Position numbers and translations under genes: made by a program. Under the pieces are notes generated by a model that searched no databases, was not told where the DNA came from, and was given only the letters and a program-made list of their open reading frames with translations. From NCBI GenBank assembly GCA_903847655.1, contig CAINEG010000164.1:1-13690 (forward strand): a DNA stretch of 13,690 nucleotides, given 5' to 3'. This document shows, in pieces, positions 7,343 to 13,690 of the stretch (positions are counted from its first letter, which is position 1; each line of letters begins with the position of its first letter). The DNA is from an uncultured Bacteroidota bacterium. Its GTDB lineage: Bacteria; Bacteroidota; Bacteroidia; Chitinophagales; Chitinophagaceae.

Positions 7343-8491
7343 ATGTCAAAATATTTATCTATTACACTTATTATATTAGCTTTTTACTCGCAAGCAAGCG
7401 CACAGGGGTGCGTAGCCATTAGAACCGTAGGCGGTTTAAATACCATGCAACATGCAGGCATGATGCATGATGGAATGATGCATGAAGGAACTCAAGCAAT
7501 AAAAGATACTTCTAAATGGGATTTGAATGTGAGCGGTCGATATTTTAAATCTTACAAGCACTTTAATGGTACAGATGAACAAACTCAAAGAGTAGCAGAA
7601 CAGACCGATGTTAGAAATTTTAGTCGTACCCTAGACATTTCATTGGTTAGAAAAATCAATGAGCAGTGGAGCATTGGCTTTGATTTACCCTTGGTATACA
7701 ATGAACGTACTTCCTTGTATGAACATGTATCAGGTACCAAAGGGAACCCAAGGTATTCCACTTATTCTCAAGGTATTGGTGATCTAAGAATTACAGCATA
7801 CAAATGGATCTTTGCACCAAAACAAGGCAGCAAAGGAAATTTGCTAGGCGGCATCGGTATTAAATTACCAACAGGAAATTATAAAGCCACCGATCAATTT
7901 CATTATAGCAAAACAGCATCTAGAGAAGGACCAGTAGATCAATCCATTCAACCAGGTGATGGTGGATGGGGCATGACTTTAGAATTGAATGGATTCAGGG
8001 CCATCGATAATACTTGGAGCTTATACGGCAATGCTTATTACTTAATTAATCCAATGGGCAACAATGGGGTAAGTACTTTAAGGGGAGTGGCCATTGCAAC
8101 ACCTCCAACTGCATCGCAAGCTGCAGCCATTAAATACACTTCCAATGTAATGAGTGTGCCGGATCAATATTTATTAAGAGCAGGTACCAATTGGACAAAG
8201 GAAGCAGTGACCATTTCCTTAGGGGCTAGGTATGAATGTATTCCTGCCAATGATTTAATCGGAGACAATACTGGTTTTAGAAGACCAGGTGCTGTATTGG
8301 CCCTTGAACCAGGCGCTAATTACAGTTACAAAAACTTAAACTTTTATTTATATACACCCATTGCTTTAAAAAGAGAGCGACCTCAAAGTTATCCTGATGT
8401 ATTAAAATCTAATGATACCAAAGTGTTTTCTAGAGGCGATGCTGCCTTTGCAGATTACAGTATTAGTATTGGTGTTGGCTATAAATTTTAA
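7343..8491 (+). CDS. Outer-membrane beta-barrel protein with Met/His-rich mature N-terminus
   Basis: The frame is open further upstream, but the best start is ATG 7343. It gives a clear signal peptide (MSKYLS, hydrophobic core, ASA|Q cleavage near residue 20) and avoids a 112-bp overlap with the haloperoxidase gene; length 382 aa. The mature protein alternates aromatic/hydrophobic and polar residues with turns, and ends in Phe (SIGVGYKF), as outer-membrane barrels do. It resembles the Bacteroidota 'transporter' proteins distantly related to the phenol-degradation MetA barrel family. Near the mature N-terminus, residues 35-47 (MQHAGMMHDGMMH) hold five Met and three His in 13 residues, a composition typical of Cu(I)/Ag(I)-binding segments of copper-resistance proteins. 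Cys23 is nearby. Metal binding is an inference; no substrate is known. It is the last gene before the bidirectional terminator. Confidence 0.78.
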   Translation: MSKYLSITLIILAFYSQASAQGCVAIRTVGGLNTMQHAGMMHDGMMHEGTQAIKDTSKWDLNVSGRYFKSYKHFNGTDEQTQRVAEQTDVRNFSRTLDISLVRKINEQWSIGFDLPLVYNERTSLYEHVSGTKGNPRYSTYSQGIGDLRITAYKWIFAPKQGSKGNLLGGIGIKLPTGNYKATDQFHYSKTASREGPVDQSIQPGDGGWGMTLELNGFRAIDNTWSLYGNAYYLINPMGNNGVSTLRGVAIATPPTASQAAAIKYTSNVMSVPDQYLLRAGTNWTKEAVTISLGARYECIPANDLIGDNTGFRRPGAVLALEPGANYSYKNLNFYLYTPIALKRERPQSYPDVLKSNDTKVFSRGDAAFADYSISIGVGYKF

Positions 8492-8521
8492 GTATGAATT
8501 TTATCCATCTGCTGATGGTAT

Positions 8522-8558
8522 AAAAAAAGGTCCCTCGAAATTCGGGGGACCTTTTTTT
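8522..8558. terminator. Strong bidirectional rho-independent terminator
   Basis: Seven A (8522-8528), a GC-rich stem (GGTCCCTCGA with TCGGGGGACC, one T-G wobble, loop AAT at 8539-8541) and seven T (8552-8558). It works in either direction and sits between the plus-strand barrel gene (stop at 8491) and the minus-strand amylosucrase-like gene (stop codon at 8560-8562), so it probably ends both transcripts. Confidence 0.93.
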
Positions 8559-8559
8559 A

Positions 8560-10509
8560 TTAGTCAACCGCTTCTAGCAGTGCAAAACTATAAGCGTCTA
8601 AAACAAAGTATTCATGGTCATTGCCTACCTTATGTGCTTGACCGGTCCAATGATCTAGCAATTTTGAAGGACGTTCTCCATGTTCTTTAAAAGCATACCA
8701 GGTAAGGTAAGAAGCAGTATCCTTGTAATTGAATACACAATAAAGCTTTTTATTTTCAAAGCTGCGTACAAAGCCTGCAATATGAATATTGTGTGGCGGT
8801 ATCCAAGTGGTATTTTTTAAATCACAGAGCATGGTAAGTGACTTTCGCGTCGCGATTATTTTTTTTGTAGCTAAAAAAATATGGTTTTCAACACTGCCAA
8901 CCGTATTTCTTTTTTCATTTTTATCCCAATCGATAATGGGTCGGTGCATCCACCGATTGTCGTAATTTTTTCCTGGCTCCTGCAAATAACTATAGTCGTT
9001 GGTATAGGCCAGTTCATCTCCATAAAACAACATAGGGATTCCACCCATGAACATGGAATGCGCTTGCATTAAAATTATTTTTTTCAATGCGTTTTCAATT
9101 TCATGTTCATTTTTCCATTCGAGGGCTTTTTCTAAACCACATAAGGAAGCCAAAGAACCACTAATTCTTGCATCTCCAGTTTTAGGATTCACCGAAAACA
9201 AGGCACCTGCAGCAGGAGACCCTGCTTGTGCACCAGTAAAATAATTTTTTAAATAAGTTCGGTGTTGGTAAGCATTAAAGCCTGCGCTTTCAATCATGGC
9301 ATCGTCATAACCCAAACCAATATCATCGTGACATCTGGTATACGCTATCCAAGAACAACCATAGGGCTTTTGCATAATGGGATCTTGTGCTGCCAACATC
9401 ACCCTTGTATCTCCTGTTGCCAATGCATCCCATTGTAATGCCATTTGTGTGGCGTTGTAGGCAATATCACATTCCTCTGCACTGGCGTCGTTGGTACCAA
9501 AGTATTTAATAATTTCATAAGGGGCTACAATGGCTTCTCCCAATAAAGCCATGCCTGGGCTGGCCACTTGTACGCATTGTTTTAACAATCTTAGTAGGGT
9601 ATGGGCTTGCGGTAAATTTTGACAACTGGTGCCCAATTGTTTCCAAATAAAAGCAGGCGCGTCAATTCTTAAAAGGTCTATCCCCATATTGGCCGCATGC
9701 AATACATTGTCCAGCATGGCCACAAATACATCGGGGTTACTGTAATTTAAATCCCATTGGTAATGATGAAAAACCGTCATTACCCATTGATTCATTTCGG
9801 GGATATAGGTAAAATTACCAGGTGCAGTTGCTGGAAAAATCTCTGGCATGCTTTGATCAAACTGATTGGGTAGGTCTCGATTTTCGTAACAATAAAAAAA
9901 GTCTTGATAGTATTTATCACCTGCCTTGGCTTTTTGAGCCCACTCATGCTGGTGAGAGGTATGATTGTATACCATGTCCAACATCAAATACATTTGATCT
10001 TGATTCATTTTTTGAACAAGATTTTCTAAGTCCTTGTTGCTTCCAAACCTAGCATCAACTTTTCTAAAATTTGAAACTGCATACCCTCCATCGCTTTCTC
10101 CTGCAGGACTTTCAAATAGTGGCATTAAGTGTAAAAAATTAACGCCGAGCTCCTTAAAATAAGAAAGCTTTTCATTCAGTCCATTTAAGTTATCAGCAAA
10201 CCGATCTACATACAAACTCATGCCCGTAATTTGGTTGCTTAAAAACCAATGGGCTTGTTTTGCTTTTTGATCGTCTTTATTTTTAAAAACTAATGGACGC
10301 TGCTGGTAATGCAGTATCAATGAATTTAGTAAGGCATCAAACGCAGTGTTTCTTTTTGCATTAGCGCCATAAATTTCATTGAATAAGTTTTCTATTTTAT
10401 CTAAATGTGTAAAAAAGCGATGCGCAAATGCTTTGTCTTTTTTATCAATGTTGATGGAATGAGCTAGTAGTAATTTTTTTCCAAATAAATGTAAGGGACT
10501 ATCGTTCAC
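8560..10509 (-). CDS. Amylosucrase / sucrose hydrolase (GH13 subfamily 4)
   Basis: The 649-residue protein starts with GTG at 10509; no ATG follows until residue 97. There is no signal peptide, so it is cytoplasmic. The (beta/alpha)8 barrel motifs are complete: DMVYNHTS (178-185), RIDAPAFIWK with nucleophile Asp283, LLGEA with acid/base Glu325, and RCHDDIG with transition-state stabiliser Asp395. The phrases FIWKQLGTSCQNLPQAH, TGDARISG and DNRWMHRP, plus the long helical N-terminal domain, match Neisseria amylosucrase closely. Its sucrose-specificity salt bridge (Asp144-Arg509) corresponds by eye to Asp102 and Arg519 here. The enzyme cleaves sucrose, releasing fructose, and either builds alpha-1,4-glucan or gives free glucose as in Xanthomonas sucrose hydrolase; sequence reading cannot decide which. 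It is the last gene of the operon, 13 bp after the fructokinase gene, which fits use of the released fructose. Confidence 0.9.
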   Translation of the reverse strand: MNDSPLHLFGKKLLLAHSINIDKKDKAFAHRFFTHLDKIENLFNEIYGANAKRNTAFDALLNSLILHYQQRPLVFKNKDDQKAKQAHWFLSNQITGMSLYVDRFADNLNGLNEKLSYFKELGVNFLHLMPLFESPAGESDGGYAVSNFRKVDARFGSNKDLENLVQKMNQDQMYLMLDMVYNHTSHQHEWAQKAKAGDKYYQDFFYCYENRDLPNQFDQSMPEIFPATAPGNFTYIPEMNQWVMTVFHHYQWDLNYSNPDVFVAMLDNVLHAANMGIDLLRIDAPAFIWKQLGTSCQNLPQAHTLLRLLKQCVQVASPGMALLGEAIVAPYEIIKYFGTNDASAEECDIAYNATQMALQWDALATGDTRVMLAAQDPIMQKPYGCSWIAYTRCHDDIGLGYDDAMIESAGFNAYQHRTYLKNYFTGAQAGSPAAGALFSVNPKTGDARISGSLASLCGLEKALEWKNEHEIENALKKIILMQAHSMFMGGIPMLFYGDELAYTNDYSYLQEPGKNYDNRWMHRPIIDWDKNEKRNTVGSVENHIFLATKKIIATRKSLTMLCDLKNTTWIPPHNIHIAGFVRSFENKKLYCVFNYKDTASYLTWYAFKEHGERPSKLLDHWTGQAHKVGNDHEYFVLDAYSFALLEAVD

Positions 10510-10522
10510 AGGTCTAAGTATA

Positions 10523-11473
10523 TTAATTAAAAATCGAATTATTTAAATGTTTGAATGCTTCCATCGCGCCCATGTATTCACAGGTGCGGGCACCCGCCTT
10601 ATTGGCATTGGCAATAATTTTTTTCCATTGTAGGATATCTATTAATGGAACTTCTTTAGCAGTGGAGTGAATCAATTGAAACAAAACAGCGCCCACAAAG
10701 GCATCTCCGGCCCCAGTGGCATCTATAGGTATAATGGCAATGCTACCAATCATTTCTAAATGATCGCCCATGCACAAAAGGGTGCCTTCTTTTCCAAGGG
10801 TTATGGCAAAAACAGCGGATGATTTTTTTCTTAAAGCCGCTGCAGCATGTTGCACGGTGTCGCAGCCTGTAATCAACAAAGCTTCTTCATCACTTAGTTT
10901 AAAAAAATGACAGGCTTCGATAAAGGGCCAGCATTGATCAATAAAACTTTGCGTATTGTTTTGAAAAAGTAAATGTCTGTAATTAGGATCAAAGCTGATG
11001 ATGGCACCTGCGGCTTTGGCGCTATTCAATAAGCTGGCATAAGCAGTTTGCAAGGCGCCAGGTAAAAAACTGGTGGCAGAGCCGAAATGAACAATGCTAT
11101 ACTTATCTAATTCTAGCGCAGCCAAATCGGATTCATTTAATTCCTTGTCGGCACCTCTATTAAAATAAAAATCTCTTTCTCCATCTTCCATCAAGGATAC
11201 AAATGCGAAAGTGGTAAAAATGTTAGGGTCTTGAAAAATCCATTTTGTATCAACGCCCATTTCAATTAATAAGTCAATCAAATGTTGACCAAAAGGATCC
11301 TTGCCTACTTTTGCCGCCATGTCTACTTCTCCACCAAGCGCAGCAATGGCTGCGGCTACATTGGCGGGGGCGCCTCCCGCTTTCTTTAAAAAATTTTGCC
11401 CATTGGTCAAGCTCACCCCACGATCAGTGCAAATCATATCAATCAACGCTTCACCCACACAGAGTACTTTCAT
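10523..11473 (-). CDS. PfkB-family fructokinase
   Basis: The 316-residue protein begins MKVLCVGEALID, the standard ribokinase/PfkB N-terminus. Signature 1 is at about 33-48 (GGAPANVAAAIAALGG) and signature 2 at about 251-264 (DATGAGDAFVGAVL), with the anion hole GAGD and catalytic base Asp257. The length is normal for the family. Of the sugars this family phosphorylates, fructose is the most likely because the gene lies between a sucrose transporter-like gene and a sucrose-cleaving enzyme gene, with gaps of 20 and 13 bp. The expected reaction is ATP-dependent formation of fructose 6-phosphate in the cytoplasm. GGAPANVAAAIAALGG also resembles bacterial fructokinases more than ribokinases (GGKGANQA). 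No glucokinase gene is visible for the glucose half. Confidence 0.9.
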   Translation of the reverse strand: MKVLCVGEALIDMICTDRGVSLTNGQNFLKKAGGAPANVAAAIAALGGEVDMAAKVGKDPFGQHLIDLLIEMGVDTKWIFQDPNIFTTFAFVSLMEDGERDFYFNRGADKELNESDLAALELDKYSIVHFGSATSFLPGALQTAYASLLNSAKAAGAIISFDPNYRHLLFQNNTQSFIDQCWPFIEACHFFKLSDEEALLITGCDTVQHAAAALRKKSSAVFAITLGKEGTLLCMGDHLEMIGSIAIIPIDATGAGDAFVGAVLFQLIHSTAKEVPLIDILQWKKIIANANKAGARTCEYMGAMEAFKHLNNSIFN

Positions 11474-11493
11474 TTTGTTTTTTGTTTCAGTGG

Positions 11494-12831
11494 TTAATGA
11501 CTAGGTTTAAAAGAGGACGCTTCATTTTCTTTATCAGCAGTTGTTTCCGCTTGAATAAAAAAAGTAAGTACAGAAGCTATCAATAAAAAAATGCCAGCAA
11601 AACTAATGGCTTTGCTTGGGTCATTGTTTAAAAAATGTTTGAGTATATAACCAAAACTTATATTTTGAATCAGCATGGGAATGACAATCATCATATTAAT
11701 AATGCCCATATAAACCCCATATTTTTCTTTAGGAATTTTATGTACCACCAATAAATAAGGAATGCCCATCATGCTGGCCCAGGCAATACCAAAACCTGTC
11801 ATGGGAATAAACAATAAGTTTTTATCTGTGATGTGCGGGAAGATCAATAAACCAATACCTGCGAGAAGTAAACAAAGTATATGAATTAATTTGGGACTTA
11901 TTTTTTTGGCCAACCACAGTAAACCAAAGGCAGATAAAAAAGTAACAATATTGTACCAGCCATTCACTAAGCCTGTCCAACCCACTGCTTCGTCATAAGC
12001 AGGATTGTTTTGGTAGGTGGTTGTTTTCCAAACAGACAAGGCAATACTTTTGGATGCATTTTGCCAATAACAAAATAGTGCATACCATTGGAATACATAA
12101 ACCAAGCCTAATTGCCACATCACTTTGGGCATCGTTTTAATGGCATGGGCAATTTCAATAAAGGGCGTAAATAATTTAATTTTTTCTGCTTTTAATTTGG
12201 CCAACTCGGCTGGACTAGGAGGAATTTCTGGTGTTTTGAGTACTGACCAACTTACGGAAGCAATGGAACAAATGGTACCTAAAAAGAAACTAGCATAGAC
12301 CCAATAAGGGAGGCTACCATAATGCCCCGTAATTTTTTTCTGAAAAATAAACAAGGATAGATTCGCTAGCGTGATACCCAAGCCTGTAAAAAAACTTTGG
12401 GTTAAAAATCCAGCGGCATGTTGTTCGGAAGGAAGCTTATCGGCAATAAAGGCGCGGTAGGGTTCCATGGCCGTATTATTGGCAGCATCTAAAATCCATA
12501 ATAAGCCCACAGCCATCCACAAGGCAGTGCTAAAGGGATACAAGAACAAGCACAAACTACAAAGAATGGCCCCGATCATAAAGTAAGGCTTACGTCTTCC
12601 AAAGCGAGGCGACCATGTTTTATCACTCATGGCGCCAATGATGGGTTGAATCAATAAGCCAGTCATTGGGCCCGCTAGATTCATTAACGGTATTTGATCT
12701 GGGCTGGCGCCTAACATATCATAGATAGGATTCACCGCCGATTGCTGTAATCCAAAACTATATTGAATGCCCAAAAAGCCCACATTCATATTAATGATTT
12801 GAGCAAAGGTTAACCTAGGTTTAAATGACAT
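11494..12831 (-). CDS. MFS sucrose transporter (SLC45/plant SUT-like)
   Basis: I choose ATG 12831 (MSFKPRLTFAQ, 445 aa); a TTG at 12864 would add eleven residues of unremarkable sequence. About twelve hydrophobic segments are visible. The loop after TM2 reads SDKTWSPRFGRRKPYF (69-84), the MFS motif A in the form found in plant sucrose/H+ symporters and SLC45 proteins (SDR...RFGRRRP). It is preceded by GLLIQPIIGAMSD, again like the plant pattern GxxVQPxVGxxSD. The DAANNTAMEPYRAFIAD stretch in TM4 also recalls the plant DxxNNTxxGPxRAxxAD motif. Sucrose or a related alpha-glucoside imported by proton symport is therefore the best guess, and the two downstream genes support it. It is the promoter-proximal gene of the operon. 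The protein ends in a short charged tail (TADKENEASSFKPSH). Confidence 0.88.
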   Translation of the reverse strand: MSFKPRLTFAQIINMNVGFLGIQYSFGLQQSAVNPIYDMLGASPDQIPLMNLAGPMTGLLIQPIIGAMSDKTWSPRFGRRKPYFMIGAILCSLCLFLYPFSTALWMAVGLLWILDAANNTAMEPYRAFIADKLPSEQHAAGFLTQSFFTGLGITLANLSLFIFQKKITGHYGSLPYWVYASFFLGTICSIASVSWSVLKTPEIPPSPAELAKLKAEKIKLFTPFIEIAHAIKTMPKVMWQLGLVYVFQWYALFCYWQNASKSIALSVWKTTTYQNNPAYDEAVGWTGLVNGWYNIVTFLSAFGLLWLAKKISPKLIHILCLLLAGIGLLIFPHITDKNLLFIPMTGFGIAWASMMGIPYLLVVHKIPKEKYGVYMGIINMMIVIPMLIQNISFGYILKHFLNNDPSKAISFAGIFLLIASVLTFFIQAETTADKENEASSFKPSH

Positions 12832-12931
12832 AAGATCCCCATTTTTAAGTGAAGCAAATCGCAACTCAATATAGTCAATTTGTATTTTTTGAACCTCTTT
12901 TTACGGGCTCATTTTGTATTTTCTTATCTTT

Positions 12932-12945
12932 TTTGCAAGCGCAAA
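12932..12945. promoter_or_regulatory. Inverted repeat TTTGC-N4-GCAAA in the divergent promoter region
   Basis: A perfect 5-bp inverted repeat with a 4-base centre (TTTGCAAGCGCAAA) lies 101 bp before the transporter start and 48 bp before the YcxB-like gene. A further TTTGC follows at 12948-12952. Its position between divergent genes of a sugar operon fits an operator, but it is short and no regulator gene is in the window. It also overlaps the possible -33 TTG of the plus-strand promoter. Confidence 0.3.
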
Positions 12946-12966
12946 CCTTTGCGGCATGTATCTTCG
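12933..12966 (+). promoter_or_regulatory. Possible promoter of the YcxB-like gene
   Basis: TATCTTCG at 12959-12966 differs from the TAnnTTTG consensus at one position. A TTG at 12933-12935 stands 23 bp upstream, at the long end of the accepted spacing. The ATG follows 26 bp downstream. Confidence 0.38.
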
Positions 12967-12992
12967 TAGGAATTGAAAAAATGAAAATTTAA

Positions 12993-13457
12993 ATGGCGTA
13001 TATAGTTCAATATAAAAAACCCCAGGTAGTTCAAGCTTTGCGCTATCATTTTATGAAACAATCAGAAATAAAAACATTGATGATTGTGGTGAATGTGTAT
13101 GCTATTGCTACGGGCGTTTTGTTGTTCCTCAAAAAAATAAGACCTGAATTATTTTTATTGGGTTCGATACTCTGGATCATTCTCTTGTTGTTGTTTTGGT
13201 ATGCCATGCCTGCCTTATTTTATAAGAAGGCAGAATTGTTCAAGCAAGACTGGACCTTTAGTTTCACGCAAACAGAGGCTAAATTGTATTCCAATCTTGG
13301 TTCGGCAGAATGGACCTGGAATGAATTGACCCATTATTTTGAGAGCCCTTATTTTTTTCATTTCTATTTTGGGCCTAAAACATTTTTTTTAATCCCAAAG
13401 GAAAACATACCCTTTGAAGTACAACAAGAATTAAAAGCACTACTTAAACATAAATAA
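12993..13457 (+). CDS. YcxB-like small membrane protein
   Basis: The 154-residue protein has a short N-terminal part (MAYIVQYKKPQVVQALRYHF), two transmembrane helices at about residues 28-45 and 51-73 joined by a short polar turn, and a soluble C-terminal domain of mixed beta strands. That domain contains a pattern typical of YcxB-like C-terminal domains: FSFTQTEAKLYSN, then a WTWNELTHYFESPYFFHFYF strand pair, then FFLIPKENIP. The biochemical role of the family is unknown. An upstream ATG at 12981 is in frame but stops after three codons (ATG AAA ATT TAA), so ATG 12993 is the start. It is divergent from the sucrose operon and appears to be a single-gene unit. Confidence 0.75.
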   Translation: MAYIVQYKKPQVVQALRYHFMKQSEIKTLMIVVNVYAIATGVLLFLKKIRPELFLLGSILWIILLLLFWYAMPALFYKKAELFKQDWTFSFTQTEAKLYSNLGSAEWTWNELTHYFESPYFFHFYFGPKTFFLIPKENIPFEVQQELKALLKHK

Positions 13458-13493
13458 AAGGGTGGATAACTTCCTTTAAACTACTAGCTGTTC

Positions 13494-13570
13494 GTTTAGT
13501 TTGGGCCATAAAAAACCTTCATTTAGAGCGGTTTGGACAGTTTTATACGCCTAAATGGGCCAAATTAGGC
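13494..13570 (+). other. Long imperfect hairpin, possible structured RNA or transcript end
   Basis: GTTTAGTTTGGGCC (13494-13507) pairs with GGGCCAAATTAGGC (13557-13570) at 13 of 14 positions, three of them G-T. Inside, CATTTAG(A)GCG (13520-13530) pairs with CGCCTAAATG (13548-13557) around a 17-base loop; a 12-base AT-rich bulge separates the helices. The G-T pairs favour folding of the plus-strand RNA. It lies 37 bp after the YcxB-like stop codon and is not followed by a strong T-run, so a terminator role is uncertain. The rest of 13458-13642 shows no gene. Confidence 0.3.
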
Positions 13571-13642
13571 TTACCTTGTATAAAGAGTTCAAATTGTGTA
13601 AACAAAAAGGCAAATAAAATACTTCGTTTTTAACAAAAAGTA

Positions 13643-13650
13643 TATTTTTG
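13643..13650 (+). promoter_or_regulatory. -7 element (TATTTTTG) of the gene starting at 13674
   Basis: TATTTTTG is an exact match to TAnnTTTG, followed by CGCC and an AT-rich leader, 23 bp before the ATG. No TTG is found at the usual -33 distance. Confidence 0.55.
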
Positions 13651-13673
13651 CGCCGTAAACAAAACTTTTTACA

Positions 13674-13690
13674 ATGTCAGACATCGCTAC
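13674..13690 (+). CDS. acpP: Start of probable acyl carrier protein gene (3' truncated)
   Basis: Only five full codons are visible (ATG TCA GAC ATC GCT, then AC), giving MSDIA plus a Thr codon whose third base is irrelevant. From memory, acyl carrier proteins of Chitinophagaceae and relatives begin MSDIATRVK or very similar, and the strong TAnnTTTG element fits a highly expressed gene. If correct, the product carries growing acyl chains in fatty acid synthesis, and fabF would be expected next. Six residues are thin evidence. Confidence 0.45.

Noticed and set aside
8412..8690. Plus-strand open frame across the bidirectional terminator
   Set aside because: It overlaps the barrel gene end, the terminator and the amylosucrase gene, and its translation has no recognisable features.
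11245..11586. Plus-strand open frames opposite the fructokinase and transporter genes
   Set aside because: They are antisense to genes with clear family motifs; composition follows from the opposite strand.
12981..12992. Three-codon upstream frame (ATG AAA ATT TAA) directly before the YcxB-like ATG
   Set aside because: It could be a minimal leader ORF, but such short AT-rich frames are expected by chance, and nothing else supports attenuation.

Overview
The window looks like chromosomal DNA from a Bacteroidota bacterium, most likely of the Chitinophagaceae type. This is inferred from the AT-rich composition, the weak or absent Shine-Dalgarno sequences, promoter -7 elements of the form TAnnTTTG, and gene families typical of the phylum (a VCBS/ASPIC-UnbV giant protein, a GyrI-like SRPBCC protein, a YcxB-like protein). 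No tRNA, rRNA, CRISPR array, insertion sequence or phage gene was seen. The genes look intact except for the two cut by the window edges.

Layout. Bases 1-2211 (+) hold the 3' part of a large exported VCBS/FG-GAP protein. It overlaps by 23 bp, tail to tail, a minus-strand gene (2189-3118) for a membrane-anchored SRPBCC + GyrI-like protein. From a divergent intergenic region starts an exported GH65 alpha-glucoside hydrolase (3230-5275), followed 19 bp later by a small uncharacterised exported protein (5295-5858). After two tandem hairpins come a lipoprotein of the vanadium haloperoxidase/PAP2 superfamily (5955-7280) and an outer-membrane beta-barrel protein with a Met/His-rich mature N-terminus (7343-8491). 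A strong bidirectional terminator (8522-8558) closes this plus-strand block.

The next block (8560-12831) is on the minus strand and reads as a compact sucrose operon. In transcription order it has a plant-SUT/SLC45-like MFS transporter, a PfkB fructokinase and a cytoplasmic GH13 amylosucrase/sucrose hydrolase, with gaps of 20 and 13 bp. The proposed flow is sucrose import, cleavage in the cytoplasm, and phosphorylation of the released fructose. The exported GH65 enzyme acts on other alpha-glucosides outside the cytoplasm, so the window has a general alpha-glucoside theme, but no SusC/SusD pair and no dedicated regulator is visible.

The right end holds a small YcxB-like membrane protein (12993-13457), a possible structured RNA element (13494-13570), a good -7 promoter element and the first codons of what is probably the acyl carrier protein gene (13674 onward).

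The points most worth a second look are: the haloperoxidase-like lipoprotein, whose normally conserved active-site Ser is Cys; its neighbour barrel with a copper-type Met/His cluster; the GH65 enzyme with a hydrolase-type catalytic pair; and the stand-alone sucrose operon.
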